A stretch of DNA of 64,000 nucleotides from Nitrospira sp. LK70 (GCA_011090425.1 PHGD01000006.1:33990-97989); one strand, 5' to 3'. Shown: positions 52,280 to 62,233, counted from the stretch's first letter. The notes: generated by a model from the letters alone, not told the origin. Translations and numbers: made by a program.

Positions 52280-53698
52280 TTACACGGCGGCGGGATGCGG
52301 TTCGGAGCTACCGACCCGTTGGACAGTCATCCGGATTGGGACGTTCTGTCGCAACGTCATGCCTGCCTCCGGTTGGATGGTCTGTCCCTCGATCGAGCGC
52401 AAACGAATTGTCGATGCCATGGTGGCCAAGATCAGCAGGCCTTCCAGCTCCGCAAAGGACTCTCCGAGGCAGCGGCGTCCACCGGCACCGAACGGGATAT
52501 AACTGAACGGTGGACGGGTCCGGTTGCTCTCTTCTGAAAATCGCTCGGGGTCAAATCGATTGGGATGAGGGAACCATCGCGCATTGCGGTGAAGACTCCA
52601 GGGGCTGATGAACACCCATGCACCGGGCGGAAGCACCACCCCGGATGGAAGTCGGTCCTCTCCATGGTTGACGCGGGTGTGCAAGCTCCAGGCAGGAGGG
52701 TAGAGCCGAAGCGACTCGTCCCAGACCATTTTCGTATATCGCAGGCGCGGCACATCGGCAGCGGTTGGAAGGCGGTTCCCCAAGACCTCCGTCACTTCCT
52801 GCGTCAGTCGCTCCCGTACCGACTGATGTTGCGACAGCAATAACCAGGTCCAGGCCAGCGCATTAGCGGTGGTTTCGTGGCCGGCCAGCAAGAACGTCAT
52901 TAACTCGTCACGGATCTCTTCATCACTCAACGGGCGACCTGCTGCATCTGTTGCAGCGAACAACAGCGACAGCATGTCCTCATGACCTTGACGAGTTGCC
53001 GTGCGCCTCTCGTCGATCAACCGGCGTATCATTGTCTCTATCGAACGGAAACCACGGGTGAATTGACGATGGAGTTTTGTTGGCACCCACAGTGGGGTCA
53101 AGCTCGCGAGAAGGGAATCATACTGAAGCTTGATCAAACTTTGGCCGACCGCAATGGTCTCTCGTATGGTCGTGGCTTCAGAACCGACTTCTCGTCCGAA
53201 GAGTAAACGCCAGATCACAGCTAGGGTGAGATGTGCCATCGCCTGTCCGATATCGATCGTCGTCCCATCTTGCCACTGTGCTGCAAGGTCGTCTGCCTTA
53301 CCGACGATCAGGTCGGCATAGGTCGTAACATGGTTTCCGTGAAAGAAGGGTAGGAACAGTCGTCGCTGACGATGATGGATCTCGCCTTCCGTGTGAAGGA
53401 CGCCCTGACCGAAAATGCGCGATTCAGCCGGGGCGACCGGAGCCTTCCGATAGTTGTCCTGATTCGTCACCAGTACATGCCTGACGTCGGCGGGATGGTT
53501 CAACACATACATGGCGGCGTCACGCTGCCGCAAAAGCAGTTCGACGACGAGCCCCATCGGGAGTTTGACCACGTCTCCGTAGGCGTGACAACGCAAGAGA
53601 AAACCGAGGGTGTCACGTCGAAGCTCGGGGAAACATCCCCACCAGCGAGAGACCAGTGGACCGGAAAGGGTTGGTGCTGACATCGTCTGATCGATCAC
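52280..53698 (-). CDS. Cytochrome P450 monooxygenase (472 aa)
   Basis: All P450 motifs are present: the I-helix oxygen-binding AGHETTANAL, the ExxR motif in DESLRLYPP, the PERF motif (RFDPERFSE) and the heme loop FGAGGRRCLG with the thiolate Cys410. It oxidises an organic substrate with electrons from a ferredoxin or reductase, none of which is encoded next to it. The transporter gene next to it may move the substrate. Confidence 0.9.
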   Translation of the reverse strand: MIDQTMSAPTLSGPLVSRWWGCFPELRRDTLGFLLRCHAYGDVVKLPMGLVVELLLRQRDAAMYVLNHPADVRHVLVTNQDNYRKAPVAPAESRIFGQGVLHTEGEIHHRQRRLFLPFFHGNHVTTYADLIVGKADDLAAQWQDGTTIDIGQAMAHLTLAVIWRLLFGREVGSEATTIRETIAVGQSLIKLQYDSLLASLTPLWVPTKLHRQFTRGFRSIETMIRRLIDERRTATRQGHEDMLSLLFAATDAAGRPLSDEEIRDELMTFLLAGHETTANALAWTWLLLSQHQSVRERLTQEVTEVLGNRLPTAADVPRLRYTKMVWDESLRLYPPAWSLHTRVNHGEDRLPSGVVLPPGAWVFISPWSLHRNARWFPHPNRFDPERFSEESNRTRPPFSYIPFGAGGRRCLGESFAELEGLLILATMASTIRLRSIEGQTIQPEAGMTLRQNVPIRMTVQRVGSSEPHPAAV

Positions 53699-53747
53699 GT
53701 TGCCTGCACGTTGCTCATGAAAAAAACCGTATCTCTGGTTGCCACTG

Positions 53748-55094
53748 TCAATGAGTTTGAGCAGGAACCTTGGCTTCCGTGTTCATCTCTTCACGAATGG
53801 TAGACAGTGCGATCAACGACAGGACGGCACAGAGGCTGACATACCATCCAGGGGCAAACGCACTGCCGCTCCGCTCCATAATCACCGTGGCGATCAACGG
53901 TGCAGTGCCGCCGAACAGAGCCGAGGCAATATTGTAGGAAATCGAGAGGCCCGTGTAGCGGCGCGCGACCGGAAAGAGAGTCGCCACGATGGCAAAGAAC
54001 GGGCCCATATAGGCCGACACGAACACCGTAATGAGGACTTGGGCTGCGACAATCAGCGCGAGATGACCGCTGCTCAGCCAAGAGAAGAACGGAACCGTGC
54101 CGAGGGCAAGGCCCGCGGCACCGGCGGCCAGTACCCATCGATGCCCGACTCGATCGGACAGCTTGCCCATGAACGGAATCAGCATCGCCAACAGAGCCAT
54201 ACAAATCGTGTTGATCAGCAGTGTCGTTCCCATCGGGAGGTCGTTGACTTTGATCAGGTAGCTGGGGAGAAACACATAGAAGATGTAGAACCCGACGCCG
54301 TGCAACAGGACGAGACCAATCACTTGTAGGAGCGGCGCACGGTGCGAGGCGAGTAACTCACGAACCGGTGACGAGGACACCTCACCTTCTTGTTGCAGTC
54401 GTTCAAAAGCCGGCGACTCGGGAATGCGCTGCCGAAGATACCAGCCGACCAACGCGATCACACTTCCAGCCACGAACGGGATGCGCCAGCCCCATTGCTG
54501 AAGCGCTTCCGATGAGAGGCTTGCAGTCGCCACGGTGCCGACCGCGGAGCCCATCAGCGCGCCGATCTGCGCGCTGAACCCCGCCCAACTGCCGATGTAA
54601 CCTCGCTCGGTGGACGATGCATGTTCAACAAGAAACGTGACTGAGCCGGTGAATTCACCGCCGACGGACAAGCCTTGAAGAAAACGTAGGACCGTGAGCG
54701 CGAGCGGTGCGGCAAGACCGATCTGGGCATAGGTCGGCAATAGGCCGACCAAGCAGGTGGGCAACGCCATTAGAATGATGGACCAGGCCAAGGCCGCTCG
54801 CCGCCCTCTGGTATCACCCCAGTACCCGAACAGCAGGGCGCCCAGCGGCCTGGCAAGAAACCCGACGGCGAACACACCGAACGTGGCGATTAAGGACAAC
54901 GACGGATCCGAGGCAGGAAAAAAGAGACGAGACAAGACCGGTGCGAAGTACCCAAAGAGGGCAAAGTCATACCACTCCAGCACATTACCGATCGCACCGG
55001 CCAAGATCGTCTTTCGCAGTACTGGTGGTCCGTCTGAATCCAAGAACCAGCACCCTCGTACAACAGGGCTAAATTGCCGCGGCCACCATATCAT
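53748..55094 (-). CDS. MFS transporter of MHS (metabolite:proton symporter) type (448 aa)
   Basis: Twelve hydrophobic segments are present. GNVLEWYDFALFGYFAPVLS, LARPLGALLFGYWGDTRGRR and FLQGLSVGGEFTGS are hallmarks of the ProP/KgtP/ShiA group, which carry osmolytes, dicarboxylates or aromatic acids with protons. It lies 49 bp upstream of the P450 gene in the same direction, suggesting one operon. The substrate is not known. Confidence 0.85.
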   Translation of the reverse strand: MIWWPRQFSPVVRGCWFLDSDGPPVLRKTILAGAIGNVLEWYDFALFGYFAPVLSRLFFPASDPSLSLIATFGVFAVGFLARPLGALLFGYWGDTRGRRAALAWSIILMALPTCLVGLLPTYAQIGLAAPLALTVLRFLQGLSVGGEFTGSVTFLVEHASSTERGYIGSWAGFSAQIGALMGSAVGTVATASLSSEALQQWGWRIPFVAGSVIALVGWYLRQRIPESPAFERLQQEGEVSSSPVRELLASHRAPLLQVIGLVLLHGVGFYIFYVFLPSYLIKVNDLPMGTTLLINTICMALLAMLIPFMGKLSDRVGHRWVLAAGAAGLALGTVPFFSWLSSGHLALIVAAQVLITVFVSAYMGPFFAIVATLFPVARRYTGLSISYNIASALFGGTAPLIATVIMERSGSAFAPGWYVSLCAVLSLIALSTIREEMNTEAKVPAQTH

Positions 55095-55171
55095 GAATGA
55101 ATGTCGGTGCGCCTGAGGTTCCGTTTCCTATAAGCGGTGTGTGGAGTGGAAGATCGTCTTGACCTGTCGGC

Positions 55172-56035
55172 TCAACGATGGATACTGGTGGGAATCGATC
55201 CGGCCGCCAACATGGCAAAGACACGTTGCATGGTTCTGACCTTCGTGAGGTAGGTTTTCACATCATGATCACCGCAGCGCTGGTTGGCCAGGAGACGAAA
55301 ATTCCGCTTTGCGTAGTCACGGCCAGCTCCGGCACCACAGAGATGGATGACCGCCGCCAGGTCCTGCTTCTGTTGGAACGTCGCTGGTCGTTCTCCGACC
55401 GCTCTTGATACGTGACGGTCGAGGTACGCGGCGGTCAGCTCGATCGCGTGGCCCGGGATGACCCTGGTGTAGAGGCTGTTGAACCAACAGGAGTTGAAGT
55501 TGTGCCAAGGCCCGTCTTCGACGACCATATGGTTCTGGATACAGTAGCGCTTCCCTTCTTGAAACGTGCCGTCGGTGATTTGCAACATACCCACTGCCGT
55601 CGAGGCCGGTTGGTACCACTCTAGGGGATTCGACGAGACGAACCTCCACCGCCAGTAGGTTCGCGCCACGGGATTACCGGAGCCCTCGGCTTGGGCTAAG
55701 GCGGCGAGCAGGTCGGGTGTAATAATCGCTGTCGAATGTGCTTCGAACAACACACCATATTCTTGCCAGGTCTCGCGGGGACTCTTCGTGAGGGCATTCT
55801 CCACCGGAAAGAACAATTCCGTCGGTTTGTAGAACGTGTGATATATCCAATTGATACCCAACAGGACCACGAAGAGAAGGAGGGCACTGATTCCCAACCG
55901 CGTCGTGGGTGGCGTTCGGCCGACGGCCCGGAGAAACAAGCAGAGATTCTGCCACCGCCGATGAGCGAATCGCGTCATCGACCTCAAAGGATGAGGATGG
56001 TGGGCATGAGGACGGGTGTGGCGACGATGGGGCAT
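55172..56035 (-). CDS. Membrane-anchored SLT-type lytic transglycosylase (287 aa)
   Basis: A basic N-terminus and one hydrophobic span (LGISALLLFVVLLGINWIY) place the rest in the periplasm. The SLT-like region has LAALAQAEGSGNPVARTYWR with a candidate catalytic Glu, and STAVGMLQITDGTF, the conserved G-x-M-Q-I block. It cleaves peptidoglycan glycosidic bonds. Cys residues in the C-terminal half may form disulfides. Confidence 0.78.
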   Translation of the reverse strand: MPHRRHTRPHAHHPHPLRSMTRFAHRRWQNLCLFLRAVGRTPPTTRLGISALLLFVVLLGINWIYHTFYKPTELFFPVENALTKSPRETWQEYGVLFEAHSTAIITPDLLAALAQAEGSGNPVARTYWRWRFVSSNPLEWYQPASTAVGMLQITDGTFQEGKRYCIQNHMVVEDGPWHNFNSCWFNSLYTRVIPGHAIELTAAYLDRHVSRAVGERPATFQQKQDLAAVIHLCGAGAGRDYAKRNFRLLANQRCGDHDVKTYLTKVRTMQRVFAMLAAGSIPTSIHR

Positions 56036-56209
56036 GTCGGCAGAGTAACAGAAAACAGAGAGACTCTTCCTGTCAGAAGTGTGGACGCAACAGTTCTACG
56101 ATGCTGAATGTGTGAACAATCTTGCATTGCGGCCAGGACCGGCTCAATATGACCCACCAACAATGGGCTCACATCATTCACGGTGCGCTGGAGACTCTGG
56201 GAGGCATGT

Positions 56210-56719
56210 ATGAAACAACTCGTGTTGCTGAGCGTCGTCCTCTTGACGCTCCTTCTATCTTCATCTGCGTTCTCGCAATCATTCACCGATAAGGCCAAGA
56301 AGGATAGCGCGGTCGACATGAGCGACGAGGACCCTGCGATGCAGAAAGCCATGGAACGTGCTCGGAGCGGCTTGGAAGATTTTCTTCGGAAAGCCGGGTC
56401 GCCGCCCCCGAACACCGACCAGTATTCGGTCAAGGTCAGAGTGAGCGAAGGCGACAAGCAAGAATATCTGTGGGTCTCCAATCTGAAAGGACAAGGAGAT
56501 CTCTGGTCTGGACGCATCGACAATCTCCCGATAATCCGCTCAGTCAAGAAGGGGCAGTCATACTCATTCGCAAAGACGGAGATCGTCGATTGGACTTATG
56601 TCGATAGGAGTCAGAAGAAGGTTGTCGGCAATTTCACCACCTGCGCGCTCCTCACCAAGGAGCCGCCAGGCGTCGCAGAATCAATTCAGAAGCAATATGG
56701 CCTCGAATGCGATCGTTGA
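56210..56719 (+). CDS. Secreted DUF2314 (YegJ-like) protein (169 aa)
   Basis: GGGAGG lies a few bases before ATG 56210, and the frame has a clear signal peptide (LLSVVLLTLLLSSSAFSQS). The DUF2314 region includes MQKAMERARSGLEDFLRKAG, YLWVSNLKGQGDLWSGRIDN and WTYVDRSQKKVVG. The function of this family is not established. Confidence 0.75.
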   Translation: MKQLVLLSVVLLTLLLSSSAFSQSFTDKAKKDSAVDMSDEDPAMQKAMERARSGLEDFLRKAGSPPPNTDQYSVKVRVSEGDKQEYLWVSNLKGQGDLWSGRIDNLPIIRSVKKGQSYSFAKTEIVDWTYVDRSQKKVVGNFTTCALLTKEPPGVAESIQKQYGLECDR

Positions 56720-56979
56720 GGTCGCACGTCCAGAGTTTGTCGTAATCTGTAGGTGTCACCGACTTTATTGAAATCCTGTTGCGTTGACGGGCCCCTTCTG
56801 CTGATTCTCTTGTAAGCTGAGTCAATACTCAATACCGGTGATACTGTGGACTCACAGTCACTCACTGGTAGATGGCGATGGAACCGGCACGGCTTTATAG
56901 CCTCTTTCCCACCCCCGACTCCGCCGAATCAGCTGCTGCGACTACCTCCACATTGTTTCAGGGTAAGAGGCAATCCCAG

Positions 56980-58392
56980 ATGGATGGAAAGAAACAGGCA
57001 ATCCGCGATCACTTTGATGCCTATGCCGGTCAACGTTGCTTCTGGGAACGGAAAGCCAGAACCTACTGCAAGGATCAGGCTCGGTATTTCAGATTCCTCG
57101 TATCCGAAGGCTTGCACGTCTTGGAGGTTGGTTCTGGCGTGGGTACCCTGCTGGCCGCCGTAAAGCCTGCTCGGGGAGTCGGCATCGATTTGAGTCCGGA
57201 AATGGTCAGGGAGGCGGCTCGGCGCCATCCCATGCTGGAGTTTAGAGTAGGGGATGCAGAAGCGCTGGAGCTGAACGAAACGTTTGATGTGATCATTCTT
57301 GCCGACCTGGTCGGCCATTTGATCGATGTCGAGGCTGCCTTTGAGCGGCTGCGCCAAGGCTGTAAGCCGCAGACACGAGTCATCGTGTCTTACTATAACT
57401 ATTTGTGGGAGCCAATTCTTCGACTCTGTGAAAAAGTCGGCATCAAAATGCCGCAACTTGCGCAGAGTTGGCTCTCGCCGGCCGACATCGCCAATCTCTT
57501 ACACTTGGCGGACTTTGATGTCGTCAAAACGGAACGCCGATTGTTGTTGCCGGTACACATTCCTCTCGTTTCTTCGTTCTTCAACAAGTTTCTGGCCTAC
57601 CTTCCAGGTTTTCGCTTCTTGTGTCTGTGTCACTATGTCATAGCGCGGCCACGGCTACGACAGGCGGAGCGTCCTTATTCCACGACGATCGTCATTCCCT
57701 GCAGGAATGAACGGGGAAATATCGTCGCGACGATCGAGCGGATTCCGCAATTCGGTGGGAGACAAGAGATTATCTTCGTCGATGGTCATTCGACCGACGG
57801 CACTCAAGAAGAGATTCGGCGAGTCATCGAGTTGTACCCTAGTAAAAACATTACATTACTCGTGCAAGATGGGAGAGGGAAAGGAGATGCAGTGCGAAAA
57901 GGCTTCACACATGCCACGGGCGACGCGCTGATGATTCTGGACGCTGATCTCACGGTACCACCCGAAGACCTTCCGAAATTTTACGATGCAATCGCAAGTG
58001 GAAAGGGTGAATTCATCAACGGCTGTCGTCTCGTCTATCCCATGGAAGCTCAGGCCATGCGTCTGCTCAATTTGATCGGGAACAAGTTTTTTAGCCTGAC
58101 GTTTTCATGGCTCTTGACTCAGCGGATCACAGATACGCTGTGTGGAACCAAGGTTCTGCTTCGACGCGATTACGAGCGATTGGCGGTGAATCGGGATTAT
58201 TTTGGAAATTTCGATCCGTTCGGAGATTTTGATTTATTGTTCGGCGCCTCGAAGTTGAATTTACACATTCTGGAAATTCCCATCCGGTATCAGGAGCGGA
58301 CCTATGGCACCACCAATATTCAGCGATTTGCGCACGGATGGTCGTTGGTGAAGATGATTGTCTACGGATTCTTGCGGCTGAAGGCCGTGTAA
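56980..58392 (+). CDS. Methyltransferase-glycosyltransferase fusion protein
   Basis: I chose ATG 56980 because AGAGG lies 8 bases upstream and similarity starts here; an ATG at 56872 would add 36 residues. The N-terminal half is a SAM methyltransferase (VLEVGSGVGTLLAAVKP, DVIILADLVGHL). The C-terminal half is a GT2 glycosyltransferase of the dolichyl-phosphate-like type (TTIVIPCRNERGNIVATIER, VDGHSTDGTQEEI, GRGKGDAVRKGFTHATGDAL, ILDADLTVPPEDL). It may modify the lipid-linked sugar it makes. A second methyltransferase gene overlaps its stop (TAATG). Confidence 0.82.
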   Translation: MDGKKQAIRDHFDAYAGQRCFWERKARTYCKDQARYFRFLVSEGLHVLEVGSGVGTLLAAVKPARGVGIDLSPEMVREAARRHPMLEFRVGDAEALELNETFDVIILADLVGHLIDVEAAFERLRQGCKPQTRVIVSYYNYLWEPILRLCEKVGIKMPQLAQSWLSPADIANLLHLADFDVVKTERRLLLPVHIPLVSSFFNKFLAYLPGFRFLCLCHYVIARPRLRQAERPYSTTIVIPCRNERGNIVATIERIPQFGGRQEIIFVDGHSTDGTQEEIRRVIELYPSKNITLLVQDGRGKGDAVRKGFTHATGDALMILDADLTVPPEDLPKFYDAIASGKGEFINGCRLVYPMEAQAMRLLNLIGNKFFSLTFSWLLTQRITDTLCGTKVLLRRDYERLAVNRDYFGNFDPFGDFDLLFGASKLNLHILEIPIRYQERTYGTTNIQRFAHGWSLVKMIVYGFLRLKAV

Positions 58393-59117
58393 TGTTCGAG
58401 GAAGTTCTGCATCGGCATCGGGCCGTGTGGCAGAAGAAACCTGAACTCCGAAGGCTGTATGAGGACTGGTATGGGGAGATCATCGCTTGGTTGGTGCCGG
58501 GGCGCACGGTCGAGCTCGGCGGAGGCACGGGCAATCTGAAAGCCACTGTGCCGGGAGTCTATTGTAGCGATGTGGTGGTACTGCCGTGGTTGAACGTGGT
58601 CGCAGATGCCCAGCGACTCCCGTTTCTGTCCGAGTCGCTGGCCAATCTGGTCCTGTTCGACTCGTTGCATCACATTGAAAATGTCTCCCTCTTTTTTGAT
58701 GAAGCACTGAGGACTCTCCATGTCGGAGGCAGGATTATCATTATGGATCCCTACCTCTCATGGGTTTCGTGGCCGATCTATCGGTGGCTGCATCCGGAAC
58801 CGATGAATCGTACGGAAGACCCGCTCGTCCTCAAGCCTCCGCGGTCTGACCGGCGACCGTTTGATGCCAATCAAGCCGTTGCGACGATCTTGTTCGAGCG
58901 GAATCAACCTCGTTTCCAGTCACGCTATCCGGGATTCTCCGTCCAACACATCCGGCGGCTAGCCTGCCTCGCGTACCCACTCAGCGGTGGGTTCGACCAT
59001 CCTTCTTTCCTCCCGGAATGGTTGATGACACCGATTCTCCGACTGGAACGAACTCTGGAACGGATAGGTCGGCTCCTCGCCTTTCGGATGCTCGTGGTGA
59101 TCGAGCGTCGATCGTAG
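58392..59117 (+). CDS. SAM-dependent methyltransferase, coupled to the fusion gene (241 aa)
   Basis: The ATG at 58392 overlaps the stop of the fusion gene. The class I core is visible: TVELGGGTGNLKATVPGV, LVLFDSLHHIE and GGRIIIMDPYLSW. Together with the fusion protein it would act on the same glycolipid or sugar intermediate; the substrate is not known. No signal peptide is seen. Confidence 0.82.
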   Translation: MFEEVLHRHRAVWQKKPELRRLYEDWYGEIIAWLVPGRTVELGGGTGNLKATVPGVYCSDVVVLPWLNVVADAQRLPFLSESLANLVLFDSLHHIENVSLFFDEALRTLHVGGRIIIMDPYLSWVSWPIYRWLHPEPMNRTEDPLVLKPPRSDRRPFDANQAVATILFERNQPRFQSRYPGFSVQHIRRLACLAYPLSGGFDHPSFLPEWLMTPILRLERTLERIGRLLAFRMLVVIERRS

Positions 59118-59241
59118 AGCTGAATCGGCCTCGATGCCGCGTACCGCCGGGCCTCCACCGGGTGCTTGCAAGGTAGAAGAGGCCACCCATATAATGCACA
59201 GCGATGTTGAATGGATGCTTTAACTTTCTGGAGGAAACAGA

Positions 59242-59667
59242 GTGATCATGAGCGAACGAACGTTGGCCATCATCAAGCCGGACGCGGTCAAGAAAAACGT
59301 CATTGGGGATATTATTCATCGGTATGAACAAGCGGGATTAAAGCCGATCGCTATTAAAATGATTCACCTGTCTCAGTCGGTGGCTGAGGGATTTTATGCC
59401 GTGCACAAAGCACGTCCTTTTTTCGGGAGTCTCTGCACCTTCATGTCTTCCGGACCTGCAGTCGTCCTCGTGTTGCAGGGGGACAATGCCATCAAGAAAA
59501 ACCGCGAGCTGATGGGGGCGACCGACCCGGCAAAAGCCGAGGCCGGGACTATCCGTAAAGTGCACGGAGCGAATATCGAATTCAACGCCGTGCATGGTTC
59601 CGACTCGCCGGAAACCGCGCAATTCGAGATTGGATATTTCTTTCCCGGCATGGAGATTTTCCGCTGA
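59242..59667 (+). CDS. ndk: Nucleoside diphosphate kinase
   Basis: This 141-residue enzyme keeps (d)NTP pools balanced. The conserved [26 protein letters not shown] and the active-site His118 in [12 protein letters not shown] are present. I chose the GTG at 59242, which lies 7 bases after GGAGG; an ATG at 59248 is also possible. Monocistronic, followed by gcvH. Confidence 0.95.
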   Translation: MIMSERTLAIIKPDAVKKNVIGDIIHRYEQAGLKPIAIKMIHLSQSVAEGFYAVHKARPFFGSLCTFMSSGPAVVLVLQGDNAIKKNRELMGATDPAKAEAGTIRKVHGANIEFNAVHGSDSPETAQFEIGYFFPGMEIFR

Positions 59668-59787
59668 CCGTCCTGTGTAAGAACACGAAAATCTCCTCAT
59701 GCTCTCCACCGCTAATCGGTACGATCGTTCCTTGACAACGCCGGTCGGCCCCAACTACCATTCGGAAGAATCTTTCAGGTGAAGTTT

Positions 59788-59822
59788 GAGGCTGAGCAAT
59801 TAGGTTCCCGTTCCTCAGCCTC
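59788..59822 (+). other. Hairpin between ndk and gcvH
   Basis: GAGGCTGAG (59788-59796) pairs perfectly with CTCAGCCTC (59814-59822) around a 17-base loop, 29 bases before the gcvH start. It has no T-run of the usual kind. It could terminate the ndk transcript or shape the gcvH leader. Confidence 0.45.
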
Positions 59823-59851
59823 GATTACTGCTTTTCCCAAATGGAGCCGAC

Positions 59852-60241
59852 ATGATTCCATCCGATTTACGATTTCACAAAGAGCATGAGTGGATTCGCG
59901 TAGATGGGAAACAAGCAACCGTGGGCATCAGCGATTTCGCGCAGGATGCCTTAGGCGATATCGTTTTTCTGGAATTGCCGAAAGTGGGCATCTCGGTCAA
60001 GGTCGGCCAACAGATCGGTGAGGTCGAATCGACGAAGACCACGTCCACGATTTATACGCCGGTGAGCGGAACGGTGAGCCAGATTAATACCGATTTGAAG
60101 GATCATCCTGAAGTGGTGAATTCCGACCCTTACGGTAAGGGTTGGATCGTCGTGATCGAGCTTGCTGATCCTGGAGAAGTCGATCAACTGATGACGGCCT
60201 CGCAGTACGAAGCCTTCCTTGCCAGCCAAAAGAAAGGTTAA
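59852..60241 (+). CDS. gcvH: Glycine cleavage system H protein
   Basis: The 129-residue protein carries the lipoyl-lysine motif IGEVESTKTTSTI with Lys62 as the modified residue, and the flanking domain (WIRVDGKQATVGISDFAQDA, GDIVFLELPKVG). It shuttles the aminomethyl group between the P, T and L proteins; those genes are not in the window. Alternatively it could serve as a lipoate carrier. Confidence 0.95.
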   Translation: MIPSDLRFHKEHEWIRVDGKQATVGISDFAQDALGDIVFLELPKVGISVKVGQQIGEVESTKTTSTIYTPVSGTVSQINTDLKDHPEVVNSDPYGKGWIVVIELADPGEVDQLMTASQYEAFLASQKKG

Positions 60242-60315
60242 GCCTTGGGTTGAGGTTGACCGTCGGAAATCTCTTTCATAACTCATCACCTCGACCTGTG
60301 CTTCAACCTTTTACT

Positions 60316-60405
60316 ATGCCCGATCAAACCCAGATCGCGATTCTCCGTGCTGGGCCCGGCGGAGATGTCGTGGCTCAGCTATTGACCAAATTCGGAAAAG
60401 GGTAG
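60316..60405 (+). pseudogene. Truncated N-terminal fragment (29 codons)
   Basis: The frame reads MPDQTQIAILRAGPGGDVV and then QLLTKFGKG before a TAG. This looks like the start of a dinucleotide-binding protein (IAILRAGPGG) that has lost the rest. It ends 5 bases before the ComEA-like start, so it is likely a relic. Confidence 0.45.
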
Positions 60406-60409
60406 GTGC

Positions 60410-60865
60410 GTGATCAAATCCCTGCTTCTGAAACTCGGTATGCTGTGCATGACAATCGGTTTGGTGATCTGGGTCCGATGGGTTCCACAACCGCCGGTTC
60501 AAGACATCCCCTCAGCCGCCGAGAGGCAAGTCGTCGCTTCCCTGGTTACGGAATTAGAAGAGCGGGAAGGCCGGACGAAAGACCTGTCGAGTCGAAATGT
60601 ACAGGGTCCGAGCATGAAGGCCGTCGCACAGAGGGAGCCATCAAAAGCAGCGATCCATTCACGTCTCGACCTCAATCATGCGAGTACTCATGAGCTTGAG
60701 TCCTTGCCAGGAATCGGAGCGGTAATGGCGCAACGGGTGGTTGCCTTTCGCACATCCGTCGGAGGCTTTCGTACGGTTGAAGATCTCCGTGAAGTGAAAG
60801 GGATTGGGGCAAAAACATTTGATCGCCTCAAACCCTTAGTGGCCGTCTCGACGGAAAAATTCTAG
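60410..60865 (+). CDS. ComEA-like helix-hairpin-helix protein (151 aa)
   Basis: A GTG start with a N-terminal hydrophobic span (LGMLCMTIGLVIWVRW) anchors the protein. The C-terminal HhH domain has LNHASTHELESLPGIGAVMA and VEDLREVKGIGAKTFDRL. ComEA proteins bind DNA in the periplasm during natural transformation, but single HhH membrane proteins also have other roles. No other competence genes are in the window. Confidence 0.8.
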   Translation: MIKSLLLKLGMLCMTIGLVIWVRWVPQPPVQDIPSAAERQVVASLVTELEEREGRTKDLSSRNVQGPSMKAVAQREPSKAAIHSRLDLNHASTHELESLPGIGAVMAQRVVAFRTSVGGFRTVEDLREVKGIGAKTFDRLKPLVAVSTEKF

Positions 60866-60888
60866 TAGTGACGGAGCAAACCTAGACG

Positions 60889-62112
60889 ATGAAGGCGATA
60901 AACGAGCAACTAGAACTGATCCAGCGCGGCACTGTGGAGGTTATTCAGCAGGTCGAGTTGGAAACGAAGCTCAAGAAGGCCCTTGCCGAGAGTCGCCCGT
61001 TGCGCGTCAAGGCGGGATTCGATCCAACGGCTCCGGATCTCCATCTAGGACATACGGTCCTGATTCATAAATTGAAACATTTCCAAGATCTCGGCCACCA
61101 AGTCATCTTCCTTATCGGCGATTTCACCGGCATGATCGGCGATCCCACCGGCGTATCCGAGACTCGTAAAGCGTTAACCAAGGAGCAGGTGCAGGACAAC
61201 GCCAAGACCTACCAGAGGCAGATCTTCAAGATTCTCGACCCTGCGAAGACCCTGATTGAGTTCAATAGTCGATGGATGAAGGAAATGTCGGCGGAGGGGC
61301 TCATTCAGCTGGCCGCGCATTATCGAGTCGCACGGATGATGGAACGGGACGACTTCCATAAACGTTATGAGGAACAGAAGCCGATCAGCGTCCATGAATT
61401 CCTATATCCACTGGTGCAAGGGTACGATTCCGTCGTGCTCAAGGCCGATGTGGAGCTGGGTGGCACGGATCAAAAATTCAATCTGCTGGTGGGGCGTGAA
61501 TTACAGCGGGACCATGGCCAGGAATCCCAGGTCGTGATTACGATGCCGTTGCTGGAAGGAACAGATGGCGTCAAGAAGATGAGCAAGAGCGTCGGAAACT
61601 ATATCGCGCTGGAAGACAAGCCGGGCGATATGTTCGGAAAAGTCATGTCCATCAGCGACACACTCATGTATCGGTACTACGAACTGCTGACGACGGAAGA
61701 TCTGGACCGAGTCAAAGCCATCCATCCAATGGAAGCCAAACAGGCGCTCGCTGAACTGATCGTGGCGCGTTATCACGGAACAGAAGCCGGGCAGCAGGCA
61801 CGAACTGAGTTTCAACAGAAATTTCAAGCTAAGGAGTTTCCAGATAAGCCGGATGTGCACGTAGTATTGCAACTGAATGATATGCAGGAGAAAGATCAAG
61901 CGTGCGGTCAGATCAGGCTAAGCAAGTTGATTGTGAAAACTGGTTTGATTTCTAGCGGCAGTGAAACGAGGCGATTGATCATTCAAGGTGGAATTGAAGT
62001 AGACGGCGTGAAGGAGACAAATCCTGATAAGTTAATCACGTTTGAACTTCATCAACAGCGCCGTCTTAAGGTTGGGAAGAAAAAGTTCGCCATTGCAGAA
62101 TTGAGACCTTAA
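60889..62112 (+). CDS. tyrS: Tyrosyl-tRNA synthetase
   Basis: This 407-residue class Ib synthetase has the HIGH-like motif H52-L-G-H55, the KMSKS motif at 230-234 ([10 protein letters not shown]) and a C-terminal S4 RNA-binding domain ([20 protein letters not shown]). The sequence reads straight through without breaks. It lies 23 bp after the ComEA-like gene. Confidence 0.95.
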   Translation: MKAINEQLELIQRGTVEVIQQVELETKLKKALAESRPLRVKAGFDPTAPDLHLGHTVLIHKLKHFQDLGHQVIFLIGDFTGMIGDPTGVSETRKALTKEQVQDNAKTYQRQIFKILDPAKTLIEFNSRWMKEMSAEGLIQLAAHYRVARMMERDDFHKRYEEQKPISVHEFLYPLVQGYDSVVLKADVELGGTDQKFNLLVGRELQRDHGQESQVVITMPLLEGTDGVKKMSKSVGNYIALEDKPGDMFGKVMSISDTLMYRYYELLTTEDLDRVKAIHPMEAKQALAELIVARYHGTEAGQQARTEFQQKFQAKEFPDKPDVHVVLQLNDMQEKDQACGQIRLSKLIVKTGLISSGSETRRLIIQGGIEVDGVKETNPDKLITFELHQQRRLKVGKKKFAIAELRP

Positions 62113-62233
62113 AGCGAAAGAGTCACTTCCTTGACTTGTGATGAAAAGCCGGCGCTCGACCCGTTTCAGCGAGCGGGCTTAGCTTAGTGACAGTGTCCTA
62201 GTGTGCCTCCGTCTCAATTGCGCCGACACCGCG

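Noticed and set aside
59788..59822. Glycine riboswitch before gcvH
   Set aside because: The leader is short and has a single hairpin; the double-aptamer architecture and conserved core of a glycine riboswitch are not visible.
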